Shown here piece after piece: positions 11,981 to 23,813 of a DNA stretch of 64,000 nucleotides. Within the stretch, counting starts at the first letter, position 1. Each line of letters opens with the position of its first letter. Source of the stretch: Drosophila pseudoobscura (Eukaryota; Arthropoda; Insecta; Diptera; Drosophilidae); assembly GCF_009870125.1 (NCBI RefSeq), contig NC_046683.1, positions 67,471,869 to 67,535,868 of the forward strand, given 5' to 3'. Made by a program: the position numbers and the translations under genes. The notes beneath the pieces are model-generated. The model was given only the letters and a program-made list of their open reading frames with translations. It had not been told where the DNA came from and searched no databases.

Positions 11981-12773
11981 GTGCACTCGATGGTTTGACA
12001 CCTATTTGATTTGAAACGAAATTAATAACGAGCTTTCCTTGGTCTCTGGGGGAAATCCATAAACTTTAAAACAGAGACTGACTAGTTTCTACATTCCTAA
12101 GAGTCAGATGACAAACATTTTCTCTATATATTTCTATAATAACTTTTTCCGGTATACATATGGTCCACACACATCCATTGGATGTTGCCAACGGTAAACA
12201 AGTGGTTACGTAAAAACATTGTTGATGTAACATTGCAATTAATGAAAATTGTAAAAAATGCTCGTCACACCAAGAATCATTTCTTAGTAGATATTGGTTC
12301 ATATGTATGTACCAACCATGTAGTTACCGTGTAGTTACCATGTACAATAATATTGACCTTTTTTGTTTAAACAAATTTTAGACACCATCCAATAAAAAAG
12401 AGTCCTTTAAATTATTCAGTATTGAAGAAAATTGATTCATCAGTTACGTTTTCGATGTTGAGGGTCCTAGCTAGCTAGTTATATTCATTGGAATATTGAA
12501 CAGAGAACAATTAACCCATTGTTGACTAGTGGGTATTTAAATACACACACAAATATTATAAAACTTGAAGAATTTTAGCGCAGCTCAGATGAAAGATATT
12601 GTGGTTTTTTGATGTAAGTAACGAGGAATGATAGGAATGTTCGCCTGTTTAAATAGAGGGGGTTAAGTGGGTTATGTATACGATTGATTTTGCCAGCCCT
12701 GATTTTCTGCAGCCCTAGCTGCACTCTTGCAATTTTTCATTGTTTAAAACGCAATAAACATTAACAACAAGTA

Positions 12774-14655
12774 ATGAATTTATGCCAAAGCCACCCACCA
12801 TGGCAAACAATACCAACAGTGGCATTAACTCAGATTTTCGACTATCTGGAGCCCGAGGACAGACGGTCGGCAGCAAGTGTTTGCTACGCCTGGAGACAGT
12901 GCCTCTTTCAAAAACGGTAAGTTCATGCAGCTGTGTATGTGTGTGTGTGTGTGTATATGTGGCTGGCTGAAACATTTACATTTTGCACATAAATTATACA
13001 TTATTTCCATATAGTATTTCATTGTATATGGTATCATATACATTTTATAGAAATGAGTTTATTCAATACAAAAACGCCCAAGAGTATGGGGGTAGGCAGT
13101 CAATGACCCTTGAGTTGTAGGTGACGTTTCAAAGACACCTCCCCTCCTTTTGGAAACGATGCAACGACTCTAGTTTTTTGTTTTTCTTAAATTAGTTTAA
13201 TTTCCAATATTTTTTTTATTGAAAAAACTAGTAATCTTTGTCTTCCAACCGCACAGATACTTTAGAAACTTTCGCTTTCAAATCGATGTGGCGCGCGATG
13301 ATCAGTTAACCTTCTTCCACCGCAGTATGGCCCATCTGGTCAGAAAGCTGGTGATTGTCTTTGACTTTCACAATGCATTTCAGATTCAGAAAATGCGACG
13401 ACTTCTTTACAAGTACGTACTTCGAATACATATCGAACTATGACCAAAGTAATCTCTGTTCCATTCTTTAGAGTGGCTCGTTGTGAGAACATCCAAGCGC
13501 TGCGTTTCCAAACCCACAATGTAGGTCTTGCTGCCGTTGGAAACATGAACAGCGATCACTTTGTGGCCATAGAACAGTAAGTATTACGCCAGACAATGCA
13601 ATAAGGCTGCTTATCAAGTATAGAACTTTTCCACCTCCGCAGATGCTTTGTGGAACCTTTAAAGTTGTTTCTTAATCGCAAAAGTAAGCCCTGTCATCTG
13701 CTGGATCTAGGTGCCATTGAAGCTCTTACCTACTACGGTCAGGACTTGCTTAGGTCCTGTGGCAAACCACAGGAGCTGGAGCAGCTGACACTGGCCAGCC
13801 TTAAATACGATCCTAGTCACTATCCAATACTCTCGTTGGACATAACGCTTCTGCAGAAGTGCGCTAACCTTCAGGTGCTGTCGTTGGACTACGATACGCT
13901 GACCGATGACCTGCTGCACACCATCCAGGTGCTGCCACTCCGAAAATTTATCATCGTAGTCCATGGACTGGACAGCGAGGAGCAGGCCAGTGTGTCGGAG
14001 TATGCCTGGGCCAACTTTGCCAGGCATTTCACAAACATTGATCTAGTGCTGACGTTGGTGTACGCCTACGAGGCCATTGAGCTGCTGCAGACTCGTGTCC
14101 TGCGTCGCCACATGCCAGTGACCCATGTGCGGCTACTCTTCTGTGAGTTCATGAATTCTGAGGCCCTGGACTGGATGTCGCTGAACAATAAGGACACGCT
14201 GCGGAGCATTTACTATATGGACTCAGCGTATAAGCATAACAATCGCTTGGACTACGCCCGTCACAACTTTCTGCGCCAGGACCCCTTCGTAATGATGGCC
14301 TGGCGTTGCATGCATCTGGAGGAAATTGTAGTCCATGGCTATCTGATGGATCCGCACAATTTGGTGGGCATTGCCCGTTTGCGAGGTCGCAAGCTGAAGC
14401 GTTTGGAGGTTTCCATGATTGACTGGTCCATGGCTCCGCTGAATGCCTATAAAGAGGTGAGTCCCCAATGATGCTCTGCTCCCATATATGGCATGATCTA
14501 TGTGTGTTCTCTCTTAGGAAATCTGCTCCCTCCTGGGACAACAGTGGGCACCCATCAGAATAGATAAACTTCCTCCATCGCTGTCCTATGGACCCGTGGA
14601 CTATGAAGTACGCGATCAGTTCGTATACGAGATGTTGCGCCAGGATCTCGGCTAG
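12774..14655 (+). CDS. F-box protein (CG4911-like)
   Basis: Five exons, 12774-12916, 13257-13412, 13472-13576, 13643-14456 and 14518-14655, join in frame to give 451 aa ending in TAG. An F-box lies near residues 14-47 and includes ALTQIFDYLEPEDRRSAASV and YAWRQCLF. Its reading frame is not the longer overlapping ORF that starts at 12782. The rest is a leucine-rich, LRR-like F-box C-terminal region (LTLASLKYDP, LQVLSLDYDTLTDDLL, LRKFIIVVHGL). Role inferred from the family: substrate adaptor of an SCF ubiquitin ligase, binding Skp1 through the F-box. I take ATG 12774 because it opens the F-box frame. The symbol CG4911 comes from remembered synteny. Kinship to human FBXO33 is possible but I cannot confirm it. 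Confidence 0.85.
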
Positions 14656-17600
14656 TAAGTGGGTGGATGCAGTGGAAACCTCAAGTAAAAATAACCAAAA
14701 ATTAAAGCAAAGTCATAAAGTAAATTCAAGAAACAACCGACCGACATAACCCGTGATCATCTCGAGAGCGTAGAAACTATCTTAAACATTATGAAACTTC
14801 TAATTACGTAGATAAAACAAGAAACCTAGAGATGACAAAAGCGAAGACTAAACTGATTCCGCATATATGTAGATGCGATGCGTGTATCCTATGTTATGAA
14901 AAATGTGAAAACGTAAACTGAAAATTGATTCGATTGGCAAGCATTTTATAGAAGTTAAAAATTTAAGTTTAAAATTTGTATAATCATGTTTTGTTTGCCA
15001 GAAAGCGAGAGCTGGGAGCTAGAGAGAGAATGTTAGGAGCAAAGACTTGAGCACGCCACAAATCAATGTAATTTATGTAAAGCAGATGGGCAGAATGTGT
15101 TTGTTAAAAACTGCTAGAAAAACATCATTTTATAAGCAACAAGAACTGTGATTCAAAGAAAAAGCAAAAAAAAAAAATGCGAATTCGAATACGAACACGA
15201 CAAAGAGCGAGCGAGCAAAAGCTAGCGCGAGCCAGTGTGAGCATCAGACGACACCACAACACAACAAACACCAAGCAATTGTTAAGCGAATTGATTGTCT
15301 AGTTAGCTAAGTTTAAAGATGTAAAGAAGGAAATACGAAAGTGTTGCAAACCGAACTGTTTGTAAAACCAACCCAAAAGTACGACCAATGTCAAATTGTT
15401 TGCTCAAAACGCAATTGGCACAAATTGTTAACCTCTGTAATAATGTGAATATGTAAATGTGAACACGGCGCTCAATTGTGATAAACTGGATGACAAAGAA
15501 CACGACACGACAAAGGCAACCACAAATGTAACAACAACGAGAGTACGATCCTCGTTCGCTAAGCGCCGCCATTTGTCTAGTTTAAAGTGATATTATGACA
15601 GCAAAAAAAAGGACAGAAAATTGTAAACGAATGCAATATACACACACACACAGACAAACACACACACTCACAGAGAAACACTCACGTATATATAGTATAT
15701 ATAAATATTGTAATAGCCAAATATCTAAAGGCTAAACGATGCTGCCGTGTGTTGTTCATGCGAGGTCACGGCCGGAGGCAAAAGCAATAGCAATATGGCA
15801 ATGGCAATGGCAATGGCAGTGGCAATAGAAATGGCAAATGTAAAACCCAAAACCAACTTTTAAGTATTTTGTAGCACAGGCATTAATTTATACAACTATA
15901 TGTACTACTATATTTTACCTATGTTTGCACAAAACAGCAGCGTATTGTCCAAAGCTCAAGGCGATAGATGCTGCTGCAGCTGCTGCTGCTCCCAATGTTG
16001 CTCACCGAACAACAAGTACAACCACAACGACAACAACAATGGTACCTGAAGATCATGTTGAGCATTTAGAGAAAAACAACAAGAACAACAGACACAAGCA
16101 CTTGCTCAAATTTAACAATCTAAACAAAACAAAATCTATTGAAACAGAAGACTGAACGACAAAATGTGCGTTGGCTATGTTTGTTGGAGCAACGCAACGC
16201 AACGCAGGGGAGAGACAGCACCACAGCAGCGAGTTCTTGGACATGCCGAAAAAAATCAAATGCGATCTCAAAGACAACTCTTACAAACTATCCAATCGAC
16301 CATCTATATTGTATGTATGTATCTGTATCTGTAAACCTATGCATGTAATCGTTTTTGTTATGGATTGCAATAGCAAATATTAATTTGTAAATCGAGGTGT
16401 AAATCACAGGGAAGGGAAAACCAAGCAATCTATGCATGTATGTATGCTAAACAACAACTGTAGTTAATTTAAGTCTAGTACCAACACCGCAACAACCAAG
16501 CGACAACCAACACCAACAAAAACAACAACCAAATGTGATAAAAGTGTCATGCTGCTTCCGAAAAGAACTAACATCCAGAGTGCCATCCAGCACACAATTG
16601 AATGTAGTTAACCGAACCGAGCCGAATCGAATCGAACCGAATGAGGGGACCAGTTAGTGAATGATCGAGCCACTCAATCTCTCAGTCTTTATTGCCGGTC
16701 AGTCATTCGGTCGGTCGTTCGGCCGTTCGGTCGGTGCGTCAATCAATGGATTTATTCAGTTACAATCAACGTAAAGTATGAAGAGTATTATAATTTTGTG
16801 TTACACTAGAGTCACTTCCAACAACGCTGCTGTACGAGTACATGCTGTGCGTAACGTAACGTTCTTTTTGTATACTTACTGCAACAACAAAAATATATAT
16901 ATATATTTTATATGCCATTTATTGTATTTAAATTTTAATTCGAGAGGAGAGAAGAAAACCAATTTTTGTAAATCATTCCACAAATGTAAATCATTGTACA
17001 CCACAAAGCAAATGCAATTTATATGTTAGCCAGCAGCAACAAAAATGCAGCAAACAGCAATCAACAATTGCAGTAACATCAATGTCTAAGATAAGTGTTG
17101 ACAGCAGAATGAAAGAGAAAGAGAGAGAAAAACACCAACGAGAAGAAAGCGCAAGCATGTTATATATGTATATGAAATGAGTATATAAGACGTAGCCCCC
17201 CGATGTGAACTTATATACAGAAGGAGCATGAAAACACCACTTACACTTACGATGCTGAGGGAGTGGGTGTTCCAGGGGGGTGGAATGATATAAGAAAAGA
17301 AAGACGATTAAAAAACAGCCGTGCATTAACAACAAGATTTATAAATGTACATATATGCAAGTTATGCTTAAAAGTTATGAGAGCAAAAGTGAAGAAAGCT
17401 GTGATAAAAACAAGAAGGCAAACAAGAAGAACACACAAACACTAAAAACAACAACTATTTCAACAACAACAACAACAGACAAAAACAAGAACAATTATAA
17501 CAACAACAAAAGAACAAGAAAAAGCCAATGCGAAACATGTGCGACCAACAAAAGAATGTTAACAACTTTTCCAAACAAAATAAAAATAAAAAGAGAGTTA

Positions 17601-17915
17601 AGAACAACAAGAAAACGACGATGAAGATAATGATGTTGATAAGAAGGACCGTTAGGAATGAGGCCCGATGATATAATATTTAGCAGATCGACACCGATCG
17701 AGTAGTACGATAGTTAGGCTTAGCAGGAAGACGATTGTAAAGCAGAGGCAGCCAGCGTGCAAAGTAAAACGAATTCGTTTAATTATATTAAATCTGTTTT
17801 ATCCAGAGAAATGGAAACCAATGTTAAATTACATTAAAATTTAGCGAATACTCACACAAAAACCAATAAAAATATGCACATAGATCGGCTTTAAATAAAC
17901 GGGTAAAAACATTTT
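14656..17915 (+). other. probable long 3'UTR of the F-box gene
   Basis: AT-rich, A-rich sequence with many CAACAA and AACAA tracts, a GTAAAT-rich stretch, an ATGGCA repeat (about 15793-15830) and no convincing coding. AATAAA hexamers at 17865-17870 and 17894-17899 are candidate distal poly(A) signals, with earlier ones near 17580. A 3 kb UTR is an inference from the lack of another gene and the uniform composition. Confidence 0.45.
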
Positions 17916-20416
17916 ATTTGAAAACTGATTTGCCATGTATGATTTCTGAAAAAGATTTTATTAAAGCTTAAAAAACAAAAACAAAAAATGGCTAGCAACA
18001 GTTTTTGTGGCATATGCAAATATATCATTAACATTAAGACAGCAAAAAATTATAAACCAATTACGTAGCAAGCAAAATGCATTCACTTAAAAAATCAATA
18101 AAAAAAAAGTTAAACAAAATTAAAATGCAAATATAATTCATTTCGAATGCTGTTAGGAAGTTAGGAAGGTAGCAATTCCTTTAGCTTCTGTTACACAACC
18201 AAAACATCAACTCACACATATACACACAGTCGCATTCATTTCCGCACCCACAAACACATAAACCTGGAGGACTTCCGCTTGACGCAGATGCTTTCGCTCC
18301 GCCGCCTGCGCTGCTCTTCGTGGGCGAGAGCTTTTCTCAGTCCTTGAACTTTTGACCTTGTTTTTGGTAGGTGCCGCCTTCAGCTTTATCGCGGTCCAAG
18401 GACCGATTATGTAAGTGGTTGCACGTTATGCAACATGGCAACGGAGGCTGGCCCAGTGGCTGACAAACTGCAGCAATTAGATAATTATGATACGCGTCAT
18501 TCTCTGGAAGAATTAAGATAGTTGAGTCTTCAATCAGATAGTGCTGTTAAATGAATGAATAGCGCTGTCTCCGAATGGCTTATCTGTCTTATCTGGACAA
18601 GAGACAACCGGCGAAAGGCGTCAACAGACAGATAATACTAGGAAATGAGATAGTTCTGGTAGGGGATCAAACCGGTGACGGGATCCGTAACCAACAGCCC
18701 TGCAGTCAGCTGTAATAATACCCGTGCAATTGTCTCGCCCAAGTTAACTATAAATAAATATTACGTTTATTGATTTATGCAGCCTTTTCGTCCAGTTTTA
18801 GTCTTAACTCCATTATTGATACACATAGTCGGGCCATAACGTAATCGCATGAGTAATGAACCAATATCGAGAGTACTCGTACTGTAGCACGCAAATAGCA
18901 CCTTTTCTTTCTGGGGGTTTGGGGGCTTAGGGGCTTAAGGGGGCAATCTCAAGAGAAAAGCTTCGCGAAATGCAGCTAGGAATCGGTGGAAACATTGGCG
19001 TCGGCGCTCTCGGCCATGCTCTCTCTTTCTCTCTATCTCTCTGTAGCTCTCCGGCCATGTTCTCTCTCTTCGCCGGCGTAGTCATAGTCATCGTAGTCGT
19101 CGTCGCCGCGAGTCGAACAGTTGATTTTTGCACAGAGCAGAGCCCGACAGTCGAAAAAAAATTAAAGAAACATTCAACAGAACAGCAAGCAGCAAGAGGC
19201 CAGGCCGCAAGAAGAAACATTTGCAATTTAGTTAAATGAAATTTTAATAAAATTAGCAAAAAAAATTTACACTGCGTTGGAACAGTCTTTGAAGTGGCAT
19301 TTAAACTAAACAGCTCCACTCCTTTTGATGCGAGCCAAGGAACCCAGACGAACCCCCAGTTAACATAGCTTAGAGACGATTTTTCCAACTGTTTTACAAG
19401 TCCTCCATTTATCCACCCATCCGGCAGGCGCAAAAGGTGAGTGGACCCAAAAGGGGCCTCCGTTAACACCCCCACTCCCCCCTCCCCTTCTTCCTCAAAA
19501 AATATGGTGTGTCTCTCTCGTCTCTCACGGACTGTGACATAACTGTCCGTGTGTGTGCGCGTGTGCCTTAGTGTGTCACTCTCAAATTGCTCATACGTCG
19601 CGTATGCCTTGAAAGAAAACAAACAGAGACCGCTGTTGCTATTGCTGCTGCTGTCATAATTTCCAGACCAAACATTCGGCACGAATAAATCTGATGAGTA
19701 AACAAAATCCCTACAGGTCTTATCCGCAATAATTGATCGATGAGATGGTGGCAAGCCCTATATTTAGACGTTTGCTTCGCGTTTGTGTGGCGCCATTCAG
19801 ATTCATAGTGCTCTTTAGCCGCATTGATATCGGATTCGGATCCCCAAATGGACGGTCCAATGCCTGGCTGCCTGCCCAGAAGTTGCGCCATTCACGGCGC
19901 TCTGCGAATGCATTTTGAGCGTTCAGCGCGGTTCAACAAGTCAATTTGCAATCGTAGGGGTACTCTCGCAGCCGTTCCGGCTTTTTTCTATAAATAAACC
20001 TTGAATAATGCCGGCATATTTTCCCTCATGTCTTGCTGTGAGCTCCGTGAGCTCTTTGGTGCCTCTGTAAATACTCTTTTATCTGCGTCTCGAGAATTAA
20101 TTTAAGCGCGCTGTCTCTCCGCTGCTGCTGCTACTGTTGCCACTGTCTCTGCTGCTGTTGATTGACTTTTTGCAACACTCATCGGCTACGTCATTTGTTG
20201 CGATTTCGAGGTCATTCAACATCATCATTATAAGCAGTAGCAGAAGCAGCAACAGCAGCAATTCAGTGTCAGCCCAACAAGTGCATGTTGTGGAATTTGC
20301 CATTTACAGCCGAAACAATCCCAATTAATTAGCAGTAAAATCGTACATATATACGAATGAATACATATTCATCAAGCTGAGTTTTCACTCCAATTGCAAT
20401 TTTCATCTATTTTCAG
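17916..20416. other. upstream region of Argk, possible distal promoter
   Basis: No gene that I can support. A CT-rich (GAGA-type on the minus strand) tract lies at about 19018-19070. A consensus splice donor AAAAG|GTGAGT lies at 19437. A non-coding first exon ending at 19436 and spliced to 20417 would fit, but that is a guess. The 275-codon minus-strand ORF at 18927-19754 looks incidental. Confidence 0.3.
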
Positions 20417-20469
20417 CTAATAAAAATGTTCGCTTTGTGGTATTTAACATTTGCTGTCGATGAAATCCG
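20417..20469 (+). CDS. Argk: candidate alternative 5' coding exon of Argk (MFALWYLTFAVDEI)
   Basis: Preceded by a strong acceptor (CATCTATTTTCAG) and followed by a perfect donor (CG|GTAAGT). ATG at 20426 opens 14 codons (MFALWYLTFAVDEI) plus two bases, CG. Joined to the C that starts exon 23247, or to the C that starts exon 35464, the split codon becomes Arg in either case. It could therefore begin either a long form (via 23247-23813, about 564 aa) or a short one. The hydrophobic N-terminus could be a membrane or targeting segment. Known: insect arginine kinase genes have several promoters. Inferred: that this exon belongs to Argk. Confidence 0.55.
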
Positions 20470-20760
20470 GTAAGTATCCGTTCGGTGGGGGGGGTTTGAC
20501 AAGGACTGGACTGGCTATTCAATTCAAATTATTGTTGTGTTGCCTGCTTTTCGGGTCAAATGTAAAGTTCGTGTAGTATGACACATGTACTTTGACATTA
20601 TTTCTACATTGCAGGTTGAGGTGTTCGCTTGTTGTATACCCTCTTCTATAGGCCATTCAAAATTATGACTAACTTTTCCGTTGCACTAGAACTTTTTATA
20701 AGTAGTTGATGCTCTTCTCGAGTTTCGCTCTGCCTAGAAGGATATAAGTAAATAAATAAA

Positions 20761-20768
20761 TATAAAAG
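20761..20768 (+). promoter_or_regulatory. TATA box (TATAAAAG), possible Argk promoter
   Basis: TATAAAAG followed by GC-rich sequence, with an expected start near 20792. It lies inside the Argk 5' region and has no coding exon directly behind it, so it would drive a non-coding first exon. It is not linked to a specific donor. Confidence 0.3.
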
Positions 20769-21738
20769 CCCGCCCACCGCTGGCGTAGAGTGTACCGTTT
20801 ATTCACTCCATAAGTCACTCAGATAACTGCTATCGCAGTGGTTTCCTCCACGTTATAATAGATTTTCGCAAAAACTGCAAAACTCCCACAATCTAATCAT
20901 CTCGGAAACAATCTATATACAATCTAAGCCCCAATCTCCACTCTCTCTTTCCGCACATGTGGTGGGATCGCTGTATATGGATGGGAGGTGCTAACTGGCG
21001 ATCTACGAGTATAGTTTCCCTGCATTTAGCAACAAAGTTACTCAATCACTCACTCACCCCTCACCGTACACACAGTCACATGATGGATCTGTCTCGACTT
21101 CAAAAGTCAGCAGCAGCAACCGGCTTTTGTTGGTTGGCTCTAATCTCATCGTGATAAGTGCAATCAGCGCCAGCGACCCACAAACACACTCTCACACTAG
21201 CCTATGCGAACCAGAATTCGCAATTTTGGCAAACAAAACGACCAGCGGTTGTTATCTGCCGGCAATTAGCGTAATAATGAAAGTGATAATTTAAGTTTGG
21301 CACGGTATTAGTTTGGCAAAACTGAAACGCCGGCCGGGCTGTGTATTTTTGCCTGACTTTTTTTTACTTATCTATTGGCCGCACGAGTTCTGCGTTTTCT
21401 TCCGCCCGTTTGGCCTACGTGACAGTAGAAATGCTTACTATTCCGAAGGGGAGGAGTACGAAAGAAATTTAAACACAGAATCTGTAAATCGTTGCATTGG
21501 AATTTGAATTTAAGTTTCATCCTTCGATGACTTGGAATATCGATTACATAGATTCCGGGAATTCAAACTTTGCAAGTGAAACCCTATAAGCTAATTTTCG
21601 ATTATATGTCAACATATTAATGATAGGGAGAATAAAGGGGAGCTCCCTTAAGAGCTATAATAAATATTTGAAAGCTATAATATACTTTCAATTATAGATA
21701 ATTCTTCATAATTCTGAAAAAGTGTCAGTCCGACTCTG

Positions 21739-22107
21739 GTCACACCGCTTGTTTTTCTTCGTCCCTTTTGCTCTTTGTATTTGACCTTCGCTAAAACCTT
21801 TTTTTAGACAAAATCTAACAAAAGCAAGAGTTTAAAATAAGCCAGTCAATTGGAAAGTAAATCCATTAATCGTATAAAAATATGTGGGTATGGCTAAATG
21901 TTCTATATAGGTAGTAATATTCGTCACACTGATTGTTTTTCTTCGTCCCTTTTGCACTCTGTATTTGACCTTCGCTAAAACCTTTTTTTAGACAAAATCT
22001 AACAAAAGCAAGAGTTTAAAATAAGCCAGTCAATTGGAAAGTAGGTCCATTAATCGTATAAAAATATGTGGGCATAGCTAAATGTTCTATATAGCTAGTA
22101 ATATTCG
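21739..22107. repeat. tandem duplication, two 184-bp copies
   Basis: Copy 1 (about 21739-21922) and copy 2 (about 21923-22107) are nearly identical. Each runs from GTCACAC through a CTTCGTCCCTTTTG motif and TTCGCTAAAACC to TAGTAATATTCG. The period is 184 bp and only a few bases differ. No coding. More diverged relatives follow at 22420-22760. Confidence 0.85.
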
Positions 22108-22419
22108 ACGGAAGATCAAAAAGGAGTATATATTTGTGAATATCCGGTTGACAACAATGATTCCCGGTAACACTAATTTGCATACCCTAGGGAAGGATGT
22201 TATAGGATTGAGAAAATGTTTGTTTTGTCCCAGGCTCCGTAGGTATCAGGATCGAGATAAATATATACAAGATACTAATAATACACATGAATATGTCTAA
22301 AGCGTATCAATTTGAGAAAAGGTCTTAATAAATTTTGTTTGATCTCCATATTAAATTACGAAATAGGGTGTACAAATGTTTATACACGCATCATGTCTTC
22401 AAATGCCAGCAACATTGCG

Positions 22420-22760
22420 ACTGTTTTTTGTTGAACTATTTCGTTTAAACCTTGTTTTAGTCAAAAAACCAATAAAAGCAAGGACTAAAAACTAGCCAAT
22501 CTTGAAGAAAATTTATTCATCAACGGCCTAAAATTATGTAGGCAAAACTAAGGGTTTTAGTTAGGTAGAATTATTCAACGGAATCTCCAAATTGAGCAAT
22601 TGGAACGACTATCCTCTTTCGTTCTTTGTTTTGACCTACATATGTCGCTAAAGCCTTATTTTTACCATTTTCCCTAAAGCCTTTTTTTTTCGCAAAATCC
22701 ATTAAAAGCAAGTAGAACAAGGTTAAGTTGAAAATTGATTCAGAATTTTCGGAAAAAACC
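22420..22760. repeat. diverged copies of the 184-bp repeat
   Basis: Two degenerate relatives share the order of short motifs: a T-rich CTAAAxCCTT segment, then a CCAATAAAAGCAAG-type segment, then GAAAATTxATTCA. A further relative appears near 12365-12460. This suggests an old dispersed element with a recent local duplication. Confidence 0.5.
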
Positions 22761-22828
22761 AAGCGTTTATTGTCAACTAATTCACAATTAATTTCATTTT
22801 TATTTGATTGCATTGTCTAAAGTCGAAG

Positions 22829-22834
22829 GTGAGT
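22829..22834 (+). promoter_or_regulatory. consensus splice donor, possible end of an Argk 5'UTR exon
   Basis: AAG|GTGAGT occurs 418 nt before the strong acceptor of exon 23247. If it ends a leader exon, the Ala/Pro exon would need a start elsewhere, since its first in-frame ATG is late. Weakly supported. Confidence 0.25.
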
Positions 22835-23021
22835 CGAATAGTAGTCGAAAAATGGGTAAAAGTTGCAAAAATGCGACGTTGAGAGTGGTTACTATGCTTT
22901 TTTCATCGCAAATAGGCTGTAGGCTGTATTTTCGCAGAAAAGAAGTGCAAAAAGTGTATAAAGTAAACTATTAACTTAAAATTGTGGGCAGTGCCTGAAG
23001 TTAGAAACGATTCGATTTGCA

Positions 23022-23089
23022 ATGCAATGTATTAGAAAAGGCGTATTGGCAATTCGTGCCATGCTTGGGTGCTCCGTGCAGCGTCCTCC
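23022..23089 (+). CDS. possible alternative start exon for the Ala/Pro-rich Argk form
   Basis: ATG 23022 opens a frame that runs MQCIRKGVLAIRAMLGCS. It is basic and amphipathic, reminiscent of a mitochondrial presequence. A donor-like CC|GTACAT at 23090 would leave two bases, the phase required by the acceptor at 23247. The donor is weak and no upstream acceptor is convincing, so the exon at 20417-20469 is the better candidate start for the same form. Confidence 0.25.
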
Positions 23090-23246
23090 GTACATTCGAG
23101 AACATTCTGTGGAAGAAAAAAGTCATTGGGAAAGGAGATAAAAGAAATTGTGGCGTGGCTTTATGTTATTTGAGTTACATTTTAAGTTCTTTAATTGATT
23201 TTGTTTGTTAATTTATATTTTCTTTTTGATTTTGTTTATTTTGTAG

Positions 23247-23813
23247 CAAGCGTTTGGCTTGGTTATTTAGTTCCAACAAGCCTGCAACGCCCGCGTTAGA
23301 CAACAAGCCAGCGAATCCAGCTCCTGCGCCCGCACCAGCACCAGCTAAGCAACCCGCACCAGCCCCGAAGCCAGAAGCAGTACCTGCTCCAAAATCAGAT
23401 CCACCGAAACCTGCGGTGCCTGTTGTTACCAAACCGACAACGGTCTCAGCTCCTGCTCCAGCGCCTGCGCCGGCTCCTGTTCCCCCTAAGGTAGCGCCAC
23501 CTGCTCCCAAACCAGAACTCACTCCTGCTCCAGTACCAGTGGTTGCCCCTGCTACAGTAGTACCTCCACCAAGTACTCCACCAAAGACAGCTGACAAGAT
23601 GCCTATCCCGTTGCCAAAATCCTTGACCAACACCAATGGAAATGCCACTAATGGCAACCAAATGGGCGACGGCCTGGACAAGAAGCTGTTCGATGCCGAG
23701 CAGCCAGCAATCAAGATTCCCCAGGAGCTAAAAGACGCTAGCAATGACTTCATCAAGGGCGAGTCGAACGCCTTCATCCAGTCGATTAAGGAGGCGCAAA
23801 AGGCTGGCGAGCG
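23247..23813 (+). CDS. Argk: alternative Ala/Pro-rich exon of Argk
   Basis: Acceptor TTTTGTAG|C at 23246 and donor GAGCG|GTAAGC at 23814 bound an open frame of about 188 codons. It starts KRLAWLFSSNKPATPALDNK, then has long PAPAPA tracts alternating with Lys/Val/Thr, then a charged segment (LDKKLFDAEQPAIKIPQELK) ending IKEAQKAGER. It ends with two bases, and exon 35464 supplies the third plus AAA CAA GAC ACC before the usual ATG. This gives a read-through fusion ...[14 protein letters not shown]... without a stop. Such a linker would give an arginine kinase of about 564 aa if it starts at 20426. The extension probably anchors or localises the enzyme. Function inferred. Confidence 0.75.

Noticed and set aside
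12782-12970. 62-codon ORF starting MPKPPTMANN
   Set aside because: The F-box is encoded in a different frame from ATG 12774. This ORF is its shadow and runs into the intron.
18927-19754. 275-codon minus-strand ORF upstream of Argk
   Set aside because: No recognisable domain, uneven composition, overlaps CT-rich promoter-like sequence, and codon use looks random.
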